Below, piece by piece: positions 8,847-17,245 of a stretch of DNA of 64,000 bases (position 1 is its first letter; every line of letters starts with the position of its first letter). Under the pieces are notes generated by a model. It was not told where the DNA came from. It saw nothing but the letters and a program-made list of their open reading frames with translations, and did no database searches. Location of the stretch: contig CAZTBW010000007.1 in the NCBI GenBank assembly GCA_964612555.1, positions 123,475 through 187,474 on the forward strand. The letters run 5' to 3'. The position numbers and the translations under genes were made by a program. The stretch comes from DAOLCO01 sp964612555 (GTDB lineage: Bacteria > Bdellovibrionota_C > UBA2361 > SZUA-149 > DAOLCO01).

Positions 8847-9905
8847 TTATGCATCTTTGAGTGATGACATATCAATTGAGAAACGATACTTGACATCAGA
8901 CCTGAGCAGTCGATCATATGCCTCGTTTATTTTTTGAATAGGGATTACTTCTACGTCGGCTGTAATGTTATGGGCACCGCAGAAGTCAAGCATTTCCTGG
9001 GTCTGAGCAATTCCGCCGATTAATGATCCTGAAAGGGTTCTGTTACCGAAGATCAGCCCGAAGGAGTGAACGGAAAGTGGTTTTTCCGGTGCTCCAACGA
9101 GGGTCATGTTTCCATTCAGTGTAAGCAGATTCAGATACTGATTGATGTCATGTTCTGCTGAAACCGTATCAAGAATGAAATCAAAGCTGTACGCATGTTT
9201 TGCCATTTCTTCGGGATTACTTGAAATGACTACTTCATCGGCTCCAAGTTTCAGCGCGTCTTCTGTTTTCTTTGGTGAGGTTGTAAAGACAACGGTGTGT
9301 GCTCCCATGGCGTGTGAAAACTTTACTCCCATGTGACCAAGACCACCCAGTCCTACTACACCCACCTTTTTACCTTTGGTAACACCTGCACGCTTTATCG
9401 GTGAATAAGTGGTTATTCCTGCACAAAGTAGTGGGGCGACTCCCGCAAGGTCAAGATTAGCCGGAACTTTGAGAACGTATTTCTCATGGACAACGATGCT
9501 GTCTGAGTATCCGCCCAGGGTTACACCACCCAGATATTTGTCAGAACCGTTGTATGTAAAGACTGCATTGGGACAAAACTGTTCAAGATTGGCTTTACAC
9601 TGAGGACAATCACCGTCGGATTCAACAAGGCAACCAACACCAACAATATCTCCAACTTTGTGTTCGGATACCGCTGCTCCAACTTTAACTACCTTCCCAA
9701 CGATCTCGTGACCCGGTACGCAGGGATAGACCGTTGGCATGAAATTGTTCCACTCGTCTCGTGCCTGATGAAGATCAGAATGACAAACCCCACAGAACAG
9801 TATTTCTATCTGGACATCTTTCTCTTCAGGATCTCTCCTGTTGATGGAGTCTAATGCTAATGGAGAACTTGCACTGGCTGCTGAAAATGCTTTTGTTTTA
9901 TACAT
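8847..9905 (-). CDS. Zinc-dependent NAD(P)-alcohol dehydrogenase (YahK/cinnamyl type)
   Basis: Medium-chain dehydrogenase/reductase that interconverts aldehydes and alcohols. Seen: 352 aa. The catalytic zinc ligand is in 'GVCHSDLHQARDEW', followed by 'VPGHEIVGKVVKVG', the structural-zinc cysteines in 'GDCPQCKANLEQFC', and the nucleotide-binding 'VGVVGLGGLGHMGVKF'. This pattern matches the NADP-preferring YahK/AdhA subgroup, which uses broad aldehydes. An AGG-containing ribosome site precedes the ATG. It stands alone on its strand, with 63 bases to the sulfatase-fold gene, and has no visible operon partner. Confidence 0.92.
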   Translation of the reverse strand: MYKTKAFSAASASSPLALDSINRRDPEEKDVQIEILFCGVCHSDLHQARDEWNNFMPTVYPCVPGHEIVGKVVKVGAAVSEHKVGDIVGVGCLVESDGDCPQCKANLEQFCPNAVFTYNGSDKYLGGVTLGGYSDSIVVHEKYVLKVPANLDLAGVAPLLCAGITTYSPIKRAGVTKGKKVGVVGLGGLGHMGVKFSHAMGAHTVVFTTSPKKTEDALKLGADEVVISSNPEEMAKHAYSFDFILDTVSAEHDINQYLNLLTLNGNMTLVGAPEKPLSVHSFGLIFGNRTLSGSLIGGIAQTQEMLDFCGAHNITADVEVIPIQKINEAYDRLLRSDVKYRFSIDMSSLKDA

Positions 9906-10153
9906 GATTCCTGTTCCATGGTTTTGGGTAATGAAAAAATCTAAACTTTCTCAGTTGCGCCCATTAATTTCTTAACAATTCTCGATAGATATATTTTATA
10001 TAAGATATTCTAACAAGAAAAACGAACTCTCTTAAGGGAAAGTTGCACTTAATCCGTACTTTCTCAGGTTGCCGGGAAACAAAAGAGAGATCAATTGAGA
10101 TCTGGCGTGAGAAGGGCAGCAGGTAGGAGATTTATGCTTTTCAAAGAATTATC

Positions 10154-10185
10154 TTGACATTTGTATATACATTTAGTATATACAA
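10154..10185 (+). promoter_or_regulatory. Consensus sigma-70 promoter overlapping a perfect double-palindrome operator; predicted leaderless start
   Basis: TTGACA (10154-10159), a 17-base spacer and TATATA (10177-10182). A perfect 10-bp inverted repeat, TTGTATATAC (10161-10170) and GTATATACAA (10176-10185) with 5 bases between, covers the spacer and the -10 box. Each arm contains the self-palindrome GTATATAC. Transcription should begin about 7 bases after the -10 box, that is at or next to the ATG at 10189, leaving no room for a Shine-Dalgarno site. Repression by the antitoxin encoded just downstream is the simplest reading. Confidence 0.8.
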
Positions 10186-10188
10186 TAT

Positions 10189-10509
10189 ATGCAAATAAAA
10201 ACAATTCCTATTTCAATCCGCCTGGAAGAGGATATTCTCCTGTGGTTCAAAGCTCATAAAGGGTATCAGGGTGCGATAAAGAAAGTTTTGAGAGACTATG
10301 TTGAGTCTGAAAAAGCAGAGAAAAACAAGAGACTGGGTATTAAACTAGGTAGGGCACAGGAGGTTTTTCGGCAGATGTATACGAGATGTTTCTGGCATTA
10401 TGACCCCGATCTTGAGGTCAATGAAGGTAATTTTTATCTCATTATAGATCGTTTGAAAAAATACGGTGGAAAGGAGGGCTATCTATTGGCTGAAGAGTTG
10501 TGCCGATAA
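10189..10509 (+). CDS. BrnA-like antitoxin with extra C-terminal domain
   Basis: Seen: 106 aa. Residues 6-42, with 'ISIRLEEDILLWFKAHKGYQ' then 'VLRDYVE', match the BrnA-type antitoxin pattern (a ribbon followed by helices; S-I-R-L-D/E-x-D-V/I-L-x-W-F-K). BrnA antitoxins bind DNA as dimers and autorepress. The second half (about residues 48-106, ending 'YGGKEGYLLAEELCR') is not part of that core and may hold the toxin-binding part. The usual partner BrnT is absent; the next frame, overlapping by 10 bases, is a nucleotidyltransferase. No ribosome site fits between the predicted transcription start and the ATG, so leaderless translation is likely. Function is inferred from motif and layout. Confidence 0.7.
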   Translation: MQIKTIPISIRLEEDILLWFKAHKGYQGAIKKVLRDYVESEKAEKNKRLGIKLGRAQEVFRQMYTRCFWHYDPDLEVNEGNFYLIIDRLKKYGGKEGYLLAEELCR

Positions 10510-11312
10510 CATTTTTCCAAAAAGAGATATTGCTTTTATTAGCAGATAACCGGAACCCGGATAGTTACATTGCAGGAGGTGTTGCAATCAATCTTTCTGA
10601 GGACTCGGTGCGTTATTCAAAAGATCTGGATATATTTCACGATGTGGTTGAGAGCGTAAGGGTTTCTTCTCAAGCAGATATGGATATCCTTCTACAAGCA
10701 GGATTTGTAGTTGAGCTGCTGATCAATCAATCAGGTTTTGTTAGAGCTTTAATTAAAAAGAATAATGACTCTCTTGTTTTAGAATGGGCACAGGATACGG
10801 CGTTTAGATTTTTTCCTCTTATTAGAAACAAGGAAGTTGGCTATATGCTCAATGAGGTCGATCTTGCCGTGAACAAGGTTCTAGCCTTGGCAAACAGAAA
10901 TGAAGTTCGGGATATTATTGATATTATATACCTTCACGATAAAGTCCTTTCTCTGAGTGCAATTTGTTGGGCGGCATGTGGGAAAGATCCAGGCTTTACT
11001 CCTGACTTGTTAATTGACCTTGTTAAAAGACATTCTGTCATTCGTCCTGAGCAGCTGGATGCCGAAAATCTTGTTGCCAAATTTGAACCGAATGAGTTGA
11101 AAAGAAACTGGCTGGATATTTTGAAAACTGCACAAGAGGAGCTAACCTCATATCCTGTAAAGGACTTTGGTTGTATTTATTGTGATGCTAAGGGAAATGT
11201 AGTCAAAAATCCAATTGAAATTAATTTTAAAGGATGCTCCCCCCATTATGGAAAGATTGGGGGAAGCTTGTGTGTGAGTAAAACTACTCAGACAGCATCA
11301 TCAGTAAATTAG
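10500..11312 (+). CDS. AbiEii/MenA-like nucleotidyltransferase, probable toxin
   Basis: Seen: 270 aa starting at GTG 10500, the first usable codon after an in-frame stop at 10491. The nucleotidyltransferase signature is 'IAGGVAINL' (residues 24-32) followed by 'SKDLDIF' (40-46) with the D-x-D metal pair. A second conserved block is 'NKVLALANRNEVRDIIDIIY' (125-144), the K...AL..R...RD pattern of AbiEii-type enzymes. Members of that superfamily transfer nucleotides to tRNA acceptor stems (MenA) and act as toxins opposed by a DNA-binding partner. The start overlaps the antitoxin by 10 bases (coupling). About 120 residues follow the core. A 12-position GC-rich imperfect hairpin lies within the coding end (11236-11267). 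The 3' end overlaps the glutamate dehydrogenase gene by 29 bases. Confidence 0.72.
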   Translation: MPITFFQKEILLLLADNRNPDSYIAGGVAINLSEDSVRYSKDLDIFHDVVESVRVSSQADMDILLQAGFVVELLINQSGFVRALIKKNNDSLVLEWAQDTAFRFFPLIRNKEVGYMLNEVDLAVNKVLALANRNEVRDIIDIIYLHDKVLSLSAICWAACGKDPGFTPDLLIDLVKRHSVIRPEQLDAENLVAKFEPNELKRNWLDILKTAQEELTSYPVKDFGCIYCDAKGNVVKNPIEINFKGCSPHYGKIGGSLCVSKTTQTASSVN

Positions 11313-14300
11313 ACAAGATGTACAGGGAAGAAATGCTGGGATCTTCCTTTGTTATCTGTGCCAATGATTCTTTGTATTGTTCAAGCAGATCTTTTCGTTT
11401 TAGAAAATAAACAGCTACAGAGCCGAGGTCGGTATTGTTACTTTCCTTGATTATACATTCACAAAGGTTAGCCACTGATTTTCTAAACTGGGTTCCGAGT
11501 GTTTTACTTGCAAGATTGTCCCATTTGCTATCTGAAGTGAGGGAATTTGTAGCTTCAACAAGCTGTCCGATTTGAAGCTCGGTTGCCAGGTGTCCGTACA
11601 GTTTGGCTATCTCAACTAACTCAAAGTTTACAGATTTAGATACCCGGATGATATCAAGATAGATTGGAGCGTAGCGTACGGCACTTATTGATTGTGCCAG
11701 GTCTTTGGGTACTGCGTGCATCAGAAGTTCCCGAACCGATTCCTGATAGTGGGTTAATTCACTGCTGCTGAGAATCTCCTCGGTTTTTAGTAACAGAACA
11801 TTAAAGTCTTCTCTGTATTTATCAATAATCTCAGATAGCATGACCCCGTTTCTGATTTCTTCACCAAGAAACCAGCGGGCAATTGATTCCAAAGCTCGCT
11901 GGGTTCGCAGTAATGCTGCCAGATAAAATCGGGTGGTATTTGCTTTATCAAGTACGGAGAGGCTTCTCACCAGTTTTGTACCTGAAAATACCGCATCTGA
12001 AATTATGTAACTTCGGATGATCTCTATGGGAGATGCTCCAAGCTCAGCAGAGAGACGATACACAAAAGTTGAACTCATACGTTCTACCAGAACATTTGCT
12101 ACCTGGGTCGCAATTATTTCATCTTTAAGAGTGTGTTCGGATATCCATGGCTTAAATCGTTCGATCACGCTTTGTGGGAAATATGCATAAAGATAATCCT
12201 GCATAAAAGGATCTCCCGTAAGGTCGGATTCCAGAATGGTTTCAAACACCGACATCTTGGTGTGCGCCACAAGAATGGCAAGCTCGGGTCTGCTGAGTCC
12301 TGCCTTGGCAAGTCTTCTTTTCTCAAATGTCTCTTCATCAGGTAGATGTTCAGCGGCGGCGGTAAGTCGCCCCTGTTGTTCAAATGATGAAATGAGCTCC
12401 TGATAGAATTTCAGATTTTTTCTACTTCTTCTGACCGCCATACTCAGGACCACACTTTGTGATCTGTTACGAGATAACACTTTTTCACATGCTTCGTTCT
12501 CGCACTCTTTGAGAATGGAATTTCTTTCTTCTATGGTGATTTCGTTTTTGAGAAGCCCTTTTTGAAACAGAAGTTTCAGATTCACTTCGAGGTCGCTCAT
12601 GTCGACCCCGCCGGAATTATCGACGGCATCAGTGTTGATGTGCCCCCCGATTTTTGTGTACTCGATTCTGCCCAATTGGGTGAATCCGAGGTTGCCACCT
12701 TCTGCCACAATTTTAGCCCGAAGCTCCTTGCCGTTAACTCTTACCTCGTCATTGTCCTTGTCTGAAGCCTCAAGGTTGGATTCTGTAGAAGCTTTCACGT
12801 AGGTACCAATTCCTCCATTCCAGAGAAGGTCTACCGGGGCTTTCAGTATTGTTTTTATCAGCTCGTGAGAAGAAAAAATTTCCTGATCTGTACCAAGTGC
12901 CTGTTGTGCCTCGGGGCTGATTTGAATTTCTTTTTCTTTTCTGGAGACAATGCAGGCTCCATGACTCAGTAAGCTCCTGTCATAATCATCCCAGCTCGAA
13001 CGATCAAGTTTGAAAAGCCTGCTTCTTTCTTCAAATGAACGCTTTGGGTCGGGGTCCGGGTCAATAAAAATATGACGATGATCAAAGGCAGCTATGAGCT
13101 TTGCCTTGTTACTGCGAAGAAGCCCATTCCCAAATACGTCACCAGACATGTCTCCTACACCGACAACAGTAAACTCCTGAGCTTCCGGGTCAATTCCGAC
13201 TTCTTTAAAATGCCTGAGGGCACACTCCCAGGCACCTTTTGCGGTGATTCCCAGAACTTTATGGTCATACCCCGCACTTCCTCCCGAGGCAAAGGCATCG
13301 CCAAGCCAGAAGGCATACTCCTCTGTCGCAATGGTGTTTGCCAGGTCACTGAAGGTTGCGGTGCCGCGATCAGCAGCTACCACAAGGTATGGGTCTTCTT
13401 CATCATAATACACAATATTTTCGGGAGTAACGATCGCATCGTCGATACGGTTATCTGTAATATCGAGAAGAGATCTGATAAACTCCTTGTAAGTCGATTT
13501 GACTGCTTCAAAAAGTTCCGTTCTTTCTTCCGGTTCTTCCCTGAGCACAAATCCACCCTTTGCTCCAACAGGAACGATGATCGAGTTTTTGACCATTTGG
13601 GTTTTCATTAACCCAAGAACCTCAGTGCGGAAGTCATCCTTGCGGGAACTCCAGCGAAGCCCACCCCGGGAAACTTTTCCACCCCTCAGATGTACTCCCT
13701 GAAAACCGGGTGCGCTCACAAAAATTTCCATAAATGGACGAGGTTCGGGAAGAGAGTGCACTTTGGAGCAGTCTATTTTGAATGCAATTCTGTTTTTTTC
13801 CGGGAGGGTAAAGAAATTTGTCCGAACAGTGGCGTGAAGTACGTTCCACATGGCTCTCAGCGAACGGTCGTGCGAGAGTTGAGGAACATTTTTTAGTGCT
13901 GCACGTATCTGATCGTCAATATGTTTCAGACTCTCAATGCGTATGGGAGAGGCTTTTCCCGCACTGGTAGTATCCGGGTTAAATTTTGTATAGAAATATA
14001 AGACAAAAAGACTTGCAATTTCAGGATTCTTTACCAAAGAATCCATAGCTCCCCAGGGGCTTGGCGCGAGTCGAATTTGCACGAGGTAACGAACAATTCC
14101 CCGCAAGATAGAAATGTCACGCAGGGGAATTCCCGGGGTGATGAGGAGATGGTTAAGGTAGTCATTATCGGCTTCCTTTTGAAGAATTTTCTTCAAGGCG
14201 GGAAGCAAGGTTCCTGAAACATTCTCACTGTCGAGAGTGCTTACCAGTCGAGGTGAGATAAACAGATCATAAATGGCAGCCCACACCGCACCTTCCGTGG

Positions 14301-16023
14301 CAACAGAAGTAACTGTTTCGCTGATAATTTCAAAGCCGGTATTTTCAAGAAATGGAACGATGCCGCTTAGAGTCAGACGCTCTCCCCGTTTATATAGCCG
14401 CAACCGATAAATTTCCTGAGGCTCAAAAGAAGGATGTTCCTCAAGGGAGAGTTCCAAAGGATATTCTGAACTGAGACGTTCAAGCATCTGAATGTCACAA
14501 ATGGACTCCTCAGGGCTATGAGTTGTCTTGTAGGTGTCATCCAGGGCTTTTGAATAATAGGTAAAGAGCTTTACTGCTTTACTCTCATCATATTGTTCAC
14601 CAAGAAGATTTCTAAGTTTTTCATCCCAACTACAGGTCAGGTCTTCTATCCGGTCTTCAACTTCCTCCACTGATGTGTGCAGGGTCGCCTTTTCGTTCAG
14701 GGGAAGTATTGTTCTGATTAACACTATGGGATAGTCCCCAAGCATTGAAAATGATTCGAGTGCGTGTTGAGATGGTTTGTTTGTAAAGCTGTCTCGTAGT
14801 AGCTCCTCAACTTCCAGAACTGTTACGGTTGAGTATCTTTCACGCGGGAGGATTGTGGTGAAGTAGTGAAAACGCTTTGAATGATCAATCATATGTATGA
14901 GAGTAGCTTTTCCTCTCAGCAGAGTTTTGCTTACTTCCTTGAAGTAGGTCTTGATCTCTTCATTCGAATATTGAAAGAAATCTGACTTGGGAAGAGTATC
15001 AGCGATACTGATAAGTTCCTTGTAGTCGTGAGAATTTGGAATCAGACCTTCTTCTATAAGGACTTCAGAGAGCTTATGTCTCAGTAGTGGAATTGTACTG
15101 ACCGGTTGATTGATCGTTTTTGAAGTGAAGAGCGCAGGAATGGACAGTGCGGAGTCCTGATTTACTCTTATCGTAATGAGGTCAATATAGTTTGGTCTGT
15201 GGACAGGGCTTTGAAGTGGTACCTTGCTGCATAAAAAGGACTCTTTACTTAAAAGTAAAGAGTCGAGATCTTTGAGAAGATATGGTGCAATCTCGGAAGT
15301 AAAGCTTGATTTTTTTTCACGAAGTATGCCGTACTCTTCACTGATTGATCGTGAGGGGATATCCCACCTGGCAATTCCAAGAAAAATAAGTGCTCCGTCT
15401 GAAAACCAGCGTAGGAGATCCTTGATTTCTTCAGTTTGTGCCGGGTCGGAAGTGGAAATGAAATCCTTTTGTTGGGAGAGGAATTTGATAATACTGTTAA
15501 AATCATTAGTGGTAGCTTTTAACTGACGGAGTCGTCCGGTAAGCTCCTCTATGATGGAAGTAATTTTTTGTGTTCCCGGAGCGTCCATCTCCGTATAGCA
15601 AATGGAGAGATCGTTTCCGTTTTGCAGTTTGAATATGGGATGGAAGAGAGCTGAAAGGAAAATCCCGTTTGCGCTGAAATATTCCCGAATGGTATCAACG
15701 ATAAACGGTCGATCGTAGAGTACGGTAAAAAACCCGATTGTGTTACCTGCTCCCGGAAGGTGGCTGTAAGTGATTTCTATCTCTTCCTCGGAGGTCTGGA
15801 AATTTTTAAGTGCTTCATATGCTTTTTCAACTATAAACTCCTGAACCTCAAGAGATGTTTCATCTGTATAGGTGGAAGTGGTTTTTCTGAGAAGCCCATG
15901 GGCGATTGCCTGAAGTGCCTGAACGGTATTTGCATCATCGTGCTTTCTTGCAATTACTTCATGAAGCCTGGAGATATGAGGATTGATAAATTCAGATTTG
16001 TTGATGCCAGTAAGGGTGATCAT
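11284..16023 (-). CDS. gdhB: NAD-dependent glutamate dehydrogenase, large (about 180 kDa) class
   Basis: Oxidises glutamate to 2-oxoglutarate and ammonium with NAD, feeding amino-acid carbon into the TCA cycle. Seen: about 1,579 aa from ATG 16023, in the size range of this family. The long N-terminal part has the ACT-like regulatory region. The catalytic core holds 'GVHLRGGKVSRGGLRWSSR', the lysine motif 'IIVPVGAKGGFVL', 'VVGVGDMSGDVFGNGLLRS' for the dinucleotide, and 'LLWNGGIGTYVKAS'. An in-frame ATG at 16137 would add 38 residues, but that stretch looks like translated AT-rich leader and neither start has a good ribosome site. The gene is monocistronic and converges on the toxin-like gene. 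It complements SucA at 60060, since its product is the SucA substrate. Confidence 0.93.
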   Translation of the reverse strand: MITLTGINKSEFINPHISRLHEVIARKHDDANTVQALQAIAHGLLRKTTSTYTDETSLEVQEFIVEKAYEALKNFQTSEEEIEITYSHLPGAGNTIGFFTVLYDRPFIVDTIREYFSANGIFLSALFHPIFKLQNGNDLSICYTEMDAPGTQKITSIIEELTGRLRQLKATTNDFNSIIKFLSQQKDFISTSDPAQTEEIKDLLRWFSDGALIFLGIARWDIPSRSISEEYGILREKKSSFTSEIAPYLLKDLDSLLLSKESFLCSKVPLQSPVHRPNYIDLITIRVNQDSALSIPALFTSKTINQPVSTIPLLRHKLSEVLIEEGLIPNSHDYKELISIADTLPKSDFFQYSNEEIKTYFKEVSKTLLRGKATLIHMIDHSKRFHYFTTILPRERYSTVTVLEVEELLRDSFTNKPSQHALESFSMLGDYPIVLIRTILPLNEKATLHTSVEEVEDRIEDLTCSWDEKLRNLLGEQYDESKAVKLFTYYSKALDDTYKTTHSPEESICDIQMLERLSSEYPLELSLEEHPSFEPQEIYRLRLYKRGERLTLSGIVPFLENTGFEIISETVTSVATEGAVWAAIYDLFISPRLVSTLDSENVSGTLLPALKKILQKEADNDYLNHLLITPGIPLRDISILRGIVRYLVQIRLAPSPWGAMDSLVKNPEIASLFVLYFYTKFNPDTTSAGKASPIRIESLKHIDDQIRAALKNVPQLSHDRSLRAMWNVLHATVRTNFFTLPEKNRIAFKIDCSKVHSLPEPRPFMEIFVSAPGFQGVHLRGGKVSRGGLRWSSRKDDFRTEVLGLMKTQMVKNSIIVPVGAKGGFVLREEPEERTELFEAVKSTYKEFIRSLLDITDNRIDDAIVTPENIVYYDEEDPYLVVAADRGTATFSDLANTIATEEYAFWLGDAFASGGSAGYDHKVLGITAKGAWECALRHFKEVGIDPEAQEFTVVGVGDMSGDVFGNGLLRSNKAKLIAAFDHRHIFIDPDPDPKRSFEERSRLFKLDRSSWDDYDRSLLSHGACIVSRKEKEIQISPEAQQALGTDQEIFSSHELIKTILKAPVDLLWNGGIGTYVKASTESNLEASDKDNDEVRVNGKELRAKIVAEGGNLGFTQLGRIEYTKIGGHINTDAVDNSGGVDMSDLEVNLKLLFQKGLLKNEITIEERNSILKECENEACEKVLSRNRSQSVVLSMAVRRSRKNLKFYQELISSFEQQGRLTAAAEHLPDEETFEKRRLAKAGLSRPELAILVAHTKMSVFETILESDLTGDPFMQDYLYAYFPQSVIERFKPWISEHTLKDEIIATQVANVLVERMSSTFVYRLSAELGASPIEIIRSYIISDAVFSGTKLVRSLSVLDKANTTRFYLAALLRTQRALESIARWFLGEEIRNGVMLSEIIDKYREDFNVLLLKTEEILSSSELTHYQESVRELLMHAVPKDLAQSISAVRYAPIYLDIIRVSKSVNFELVEIAKLYGHLATELQIGQLVEATNSLTSDSKWDNLASKTLGTQFRKSVANLCECIIKESNNTDLGSVAVYFLKRKDLLEQYKESLAQITKEDPSISSLYILSNLLMMLSE

Positions 16024-16198
16024 AAGTTTAATGATATAATTAATAATTTTAATGATGAGCTTTATAGCCTTATCCTGTACTCCAAGTGAATAGATTTTAG
16101 TGTATTTTTTTAATAAATCGTAAAAATTTACATACAAGTGCCACTTCTTTTCTTTTATGGTAGAAACGGCGAAAATTTTTAATGTTTTAAGGTAGAAA

Positions 16199-17200
16199 AT
16201 GGGGATAAAAGCAGCAGTAATTGGGTGTGGTTATTTGGGTTCTTTCCATGCAGAGAAGTACCGCAATTTAACAGATGTTGAGTTGATTGTGGTATGTGAT
16301 CAGGATATTTCAAAAGCTCAGAAACTTTCTAAGAAGCTCAAGTGTGAAGCGATCTCTGATTTTAAAGAGTTGTCCGGTTTTGATGTTGACTGTGTCAGTA
16401 TCGCTTCAGATACCAAAACTCATTTTGAAATATCAAAATGTTGCCTCGAGTCCGGCATAGATGTTCTGGTGGAAAAACCTATGACCACTACGATCGAAGA
16501 AGCGGTCAGCTTGATAGATATTGCGGAGAAAAATCAAAGAATTCTTCAAGTGGGGCATCTTGAGCGTTTTAATCCGGCGCTCAGAAAGCTTAGTGAACAT
16601 TTACATTCCCCATGGTTTTTTGAAGTGCGACGGATTACACCATTTAAAGGACGAGGTGCTGACGTGGACGTGGTGCTTGACCTGATGATTCACGATATTG
16701 ATCTCCTCTTGTATCTAACCGGAAAACCTATAGTAAAAGTGGAAGCTATGGGCATACCGGTGTTAACGAGTTCTATAGATATTGCACATGCGAGAATTGA
16801 GTTTGAGGGGGGTGCGGTTGCAAATGTGAGTACCAGCAGAGCCGCCTTCCACTCTGAGAGAACCTTGAGGATATTTCAGCCTGATCGCTACATCTCTCTT
16901 GATCTGGAGAAGAAGAAATTCAAAGTTGCGACCAAAGGTGAAGGAACGAATATTCTCGGAGTGCCGAATATACAGCAGGTTGAGGAACATATTGATCTTC
17001 GTGATGCACTTCAGGATGAGATTGCTTCATTCATATCTTGCGTAAGGACTCGTTCAGCTCCTATAGTCTCAGGCTCTGATGGTTTAAAAGCGCTTGAACT
17101 TGTTTCACTTGTGAAAGATTCCATGAGACAATCGGCTGAGCGTTTTGGCGAATTGCCACCTGAAATTGAAAAAGCATTATTCACTTCCGAGGTTCTCTGA
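16199..17200 (+). CDS. Gfo/Idh/MocA-family oxidoreductase heading the lipid A operon (GnnA-like?)
   Basis: NAD(P)-dependent sugar oxidoreductase fold. Seen: 333 aa with the N-terminal Rossmann motif 'AAVIGCGYLGSFHAEKY', the catalytic-lysine motif 'DVLVEKPMTTT', and a C-terminal alpha/beta domain containing 'DLMIHDIDLLLYL', whose His is the usual catalytic position. An AAGG site precedes the ATG. It sits 45 bases before lpxB. In Acidithiobacillus and Leptospira a member of this family (GnnA) with an aminotransferase (GnnB) makes the 3-amino sugar of amide-linked lipid A. No GnnB-like gene is visible here, so the same role is possible but not shown. Confidence 0.85.
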   Translation: MGIKAAVIGCGYLGSFHAEKYRNLTDVELIVVCDQDISKAQKLSKKLKCEAISDFKELSGFDVDCVSIASDTKTHFEISKCCLESGIDVLVEKPMTTTIEEAVSLIDIAEKNQRILQVGHLERFNPALRKLSEHLHSPWFFEVRRITPFKGRGADVDVVLDLMIHDIDLLLYLTGKPIVKVEAMGIPVLTSSIDIAHARIEFEGGAVANVSTSRAAFHSERTLRIFQPDRYISLDLEKKKFKVATKGEGTNILGVPNIQQVEEHIDLRDALQDEIASFISCVRTRSAPIVSGSDGLKALELVSLVKDSMRQSAERFGELPPEIEKALFTSEVL

Positions 17201-17245
17201 ATTTGGGGTTCTCTGATTCAATAAAACTGTGAAACGTATCTACCT

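Noticed and set aside
11236..11267. GC-rich hairpin in the end of the nucleotidyltransferase gene
   Set aside because: It pairs with two mismatches, lies within the coding frame and has no T run, so it is not called a terminator.
13072..13611. 179-codon plus-strand open frame inside the glutamate dehydrogenase gene
   Set aside because: Antisense shadow; it has no start signal and its sequence is the complement of conserved catalytic blocks.
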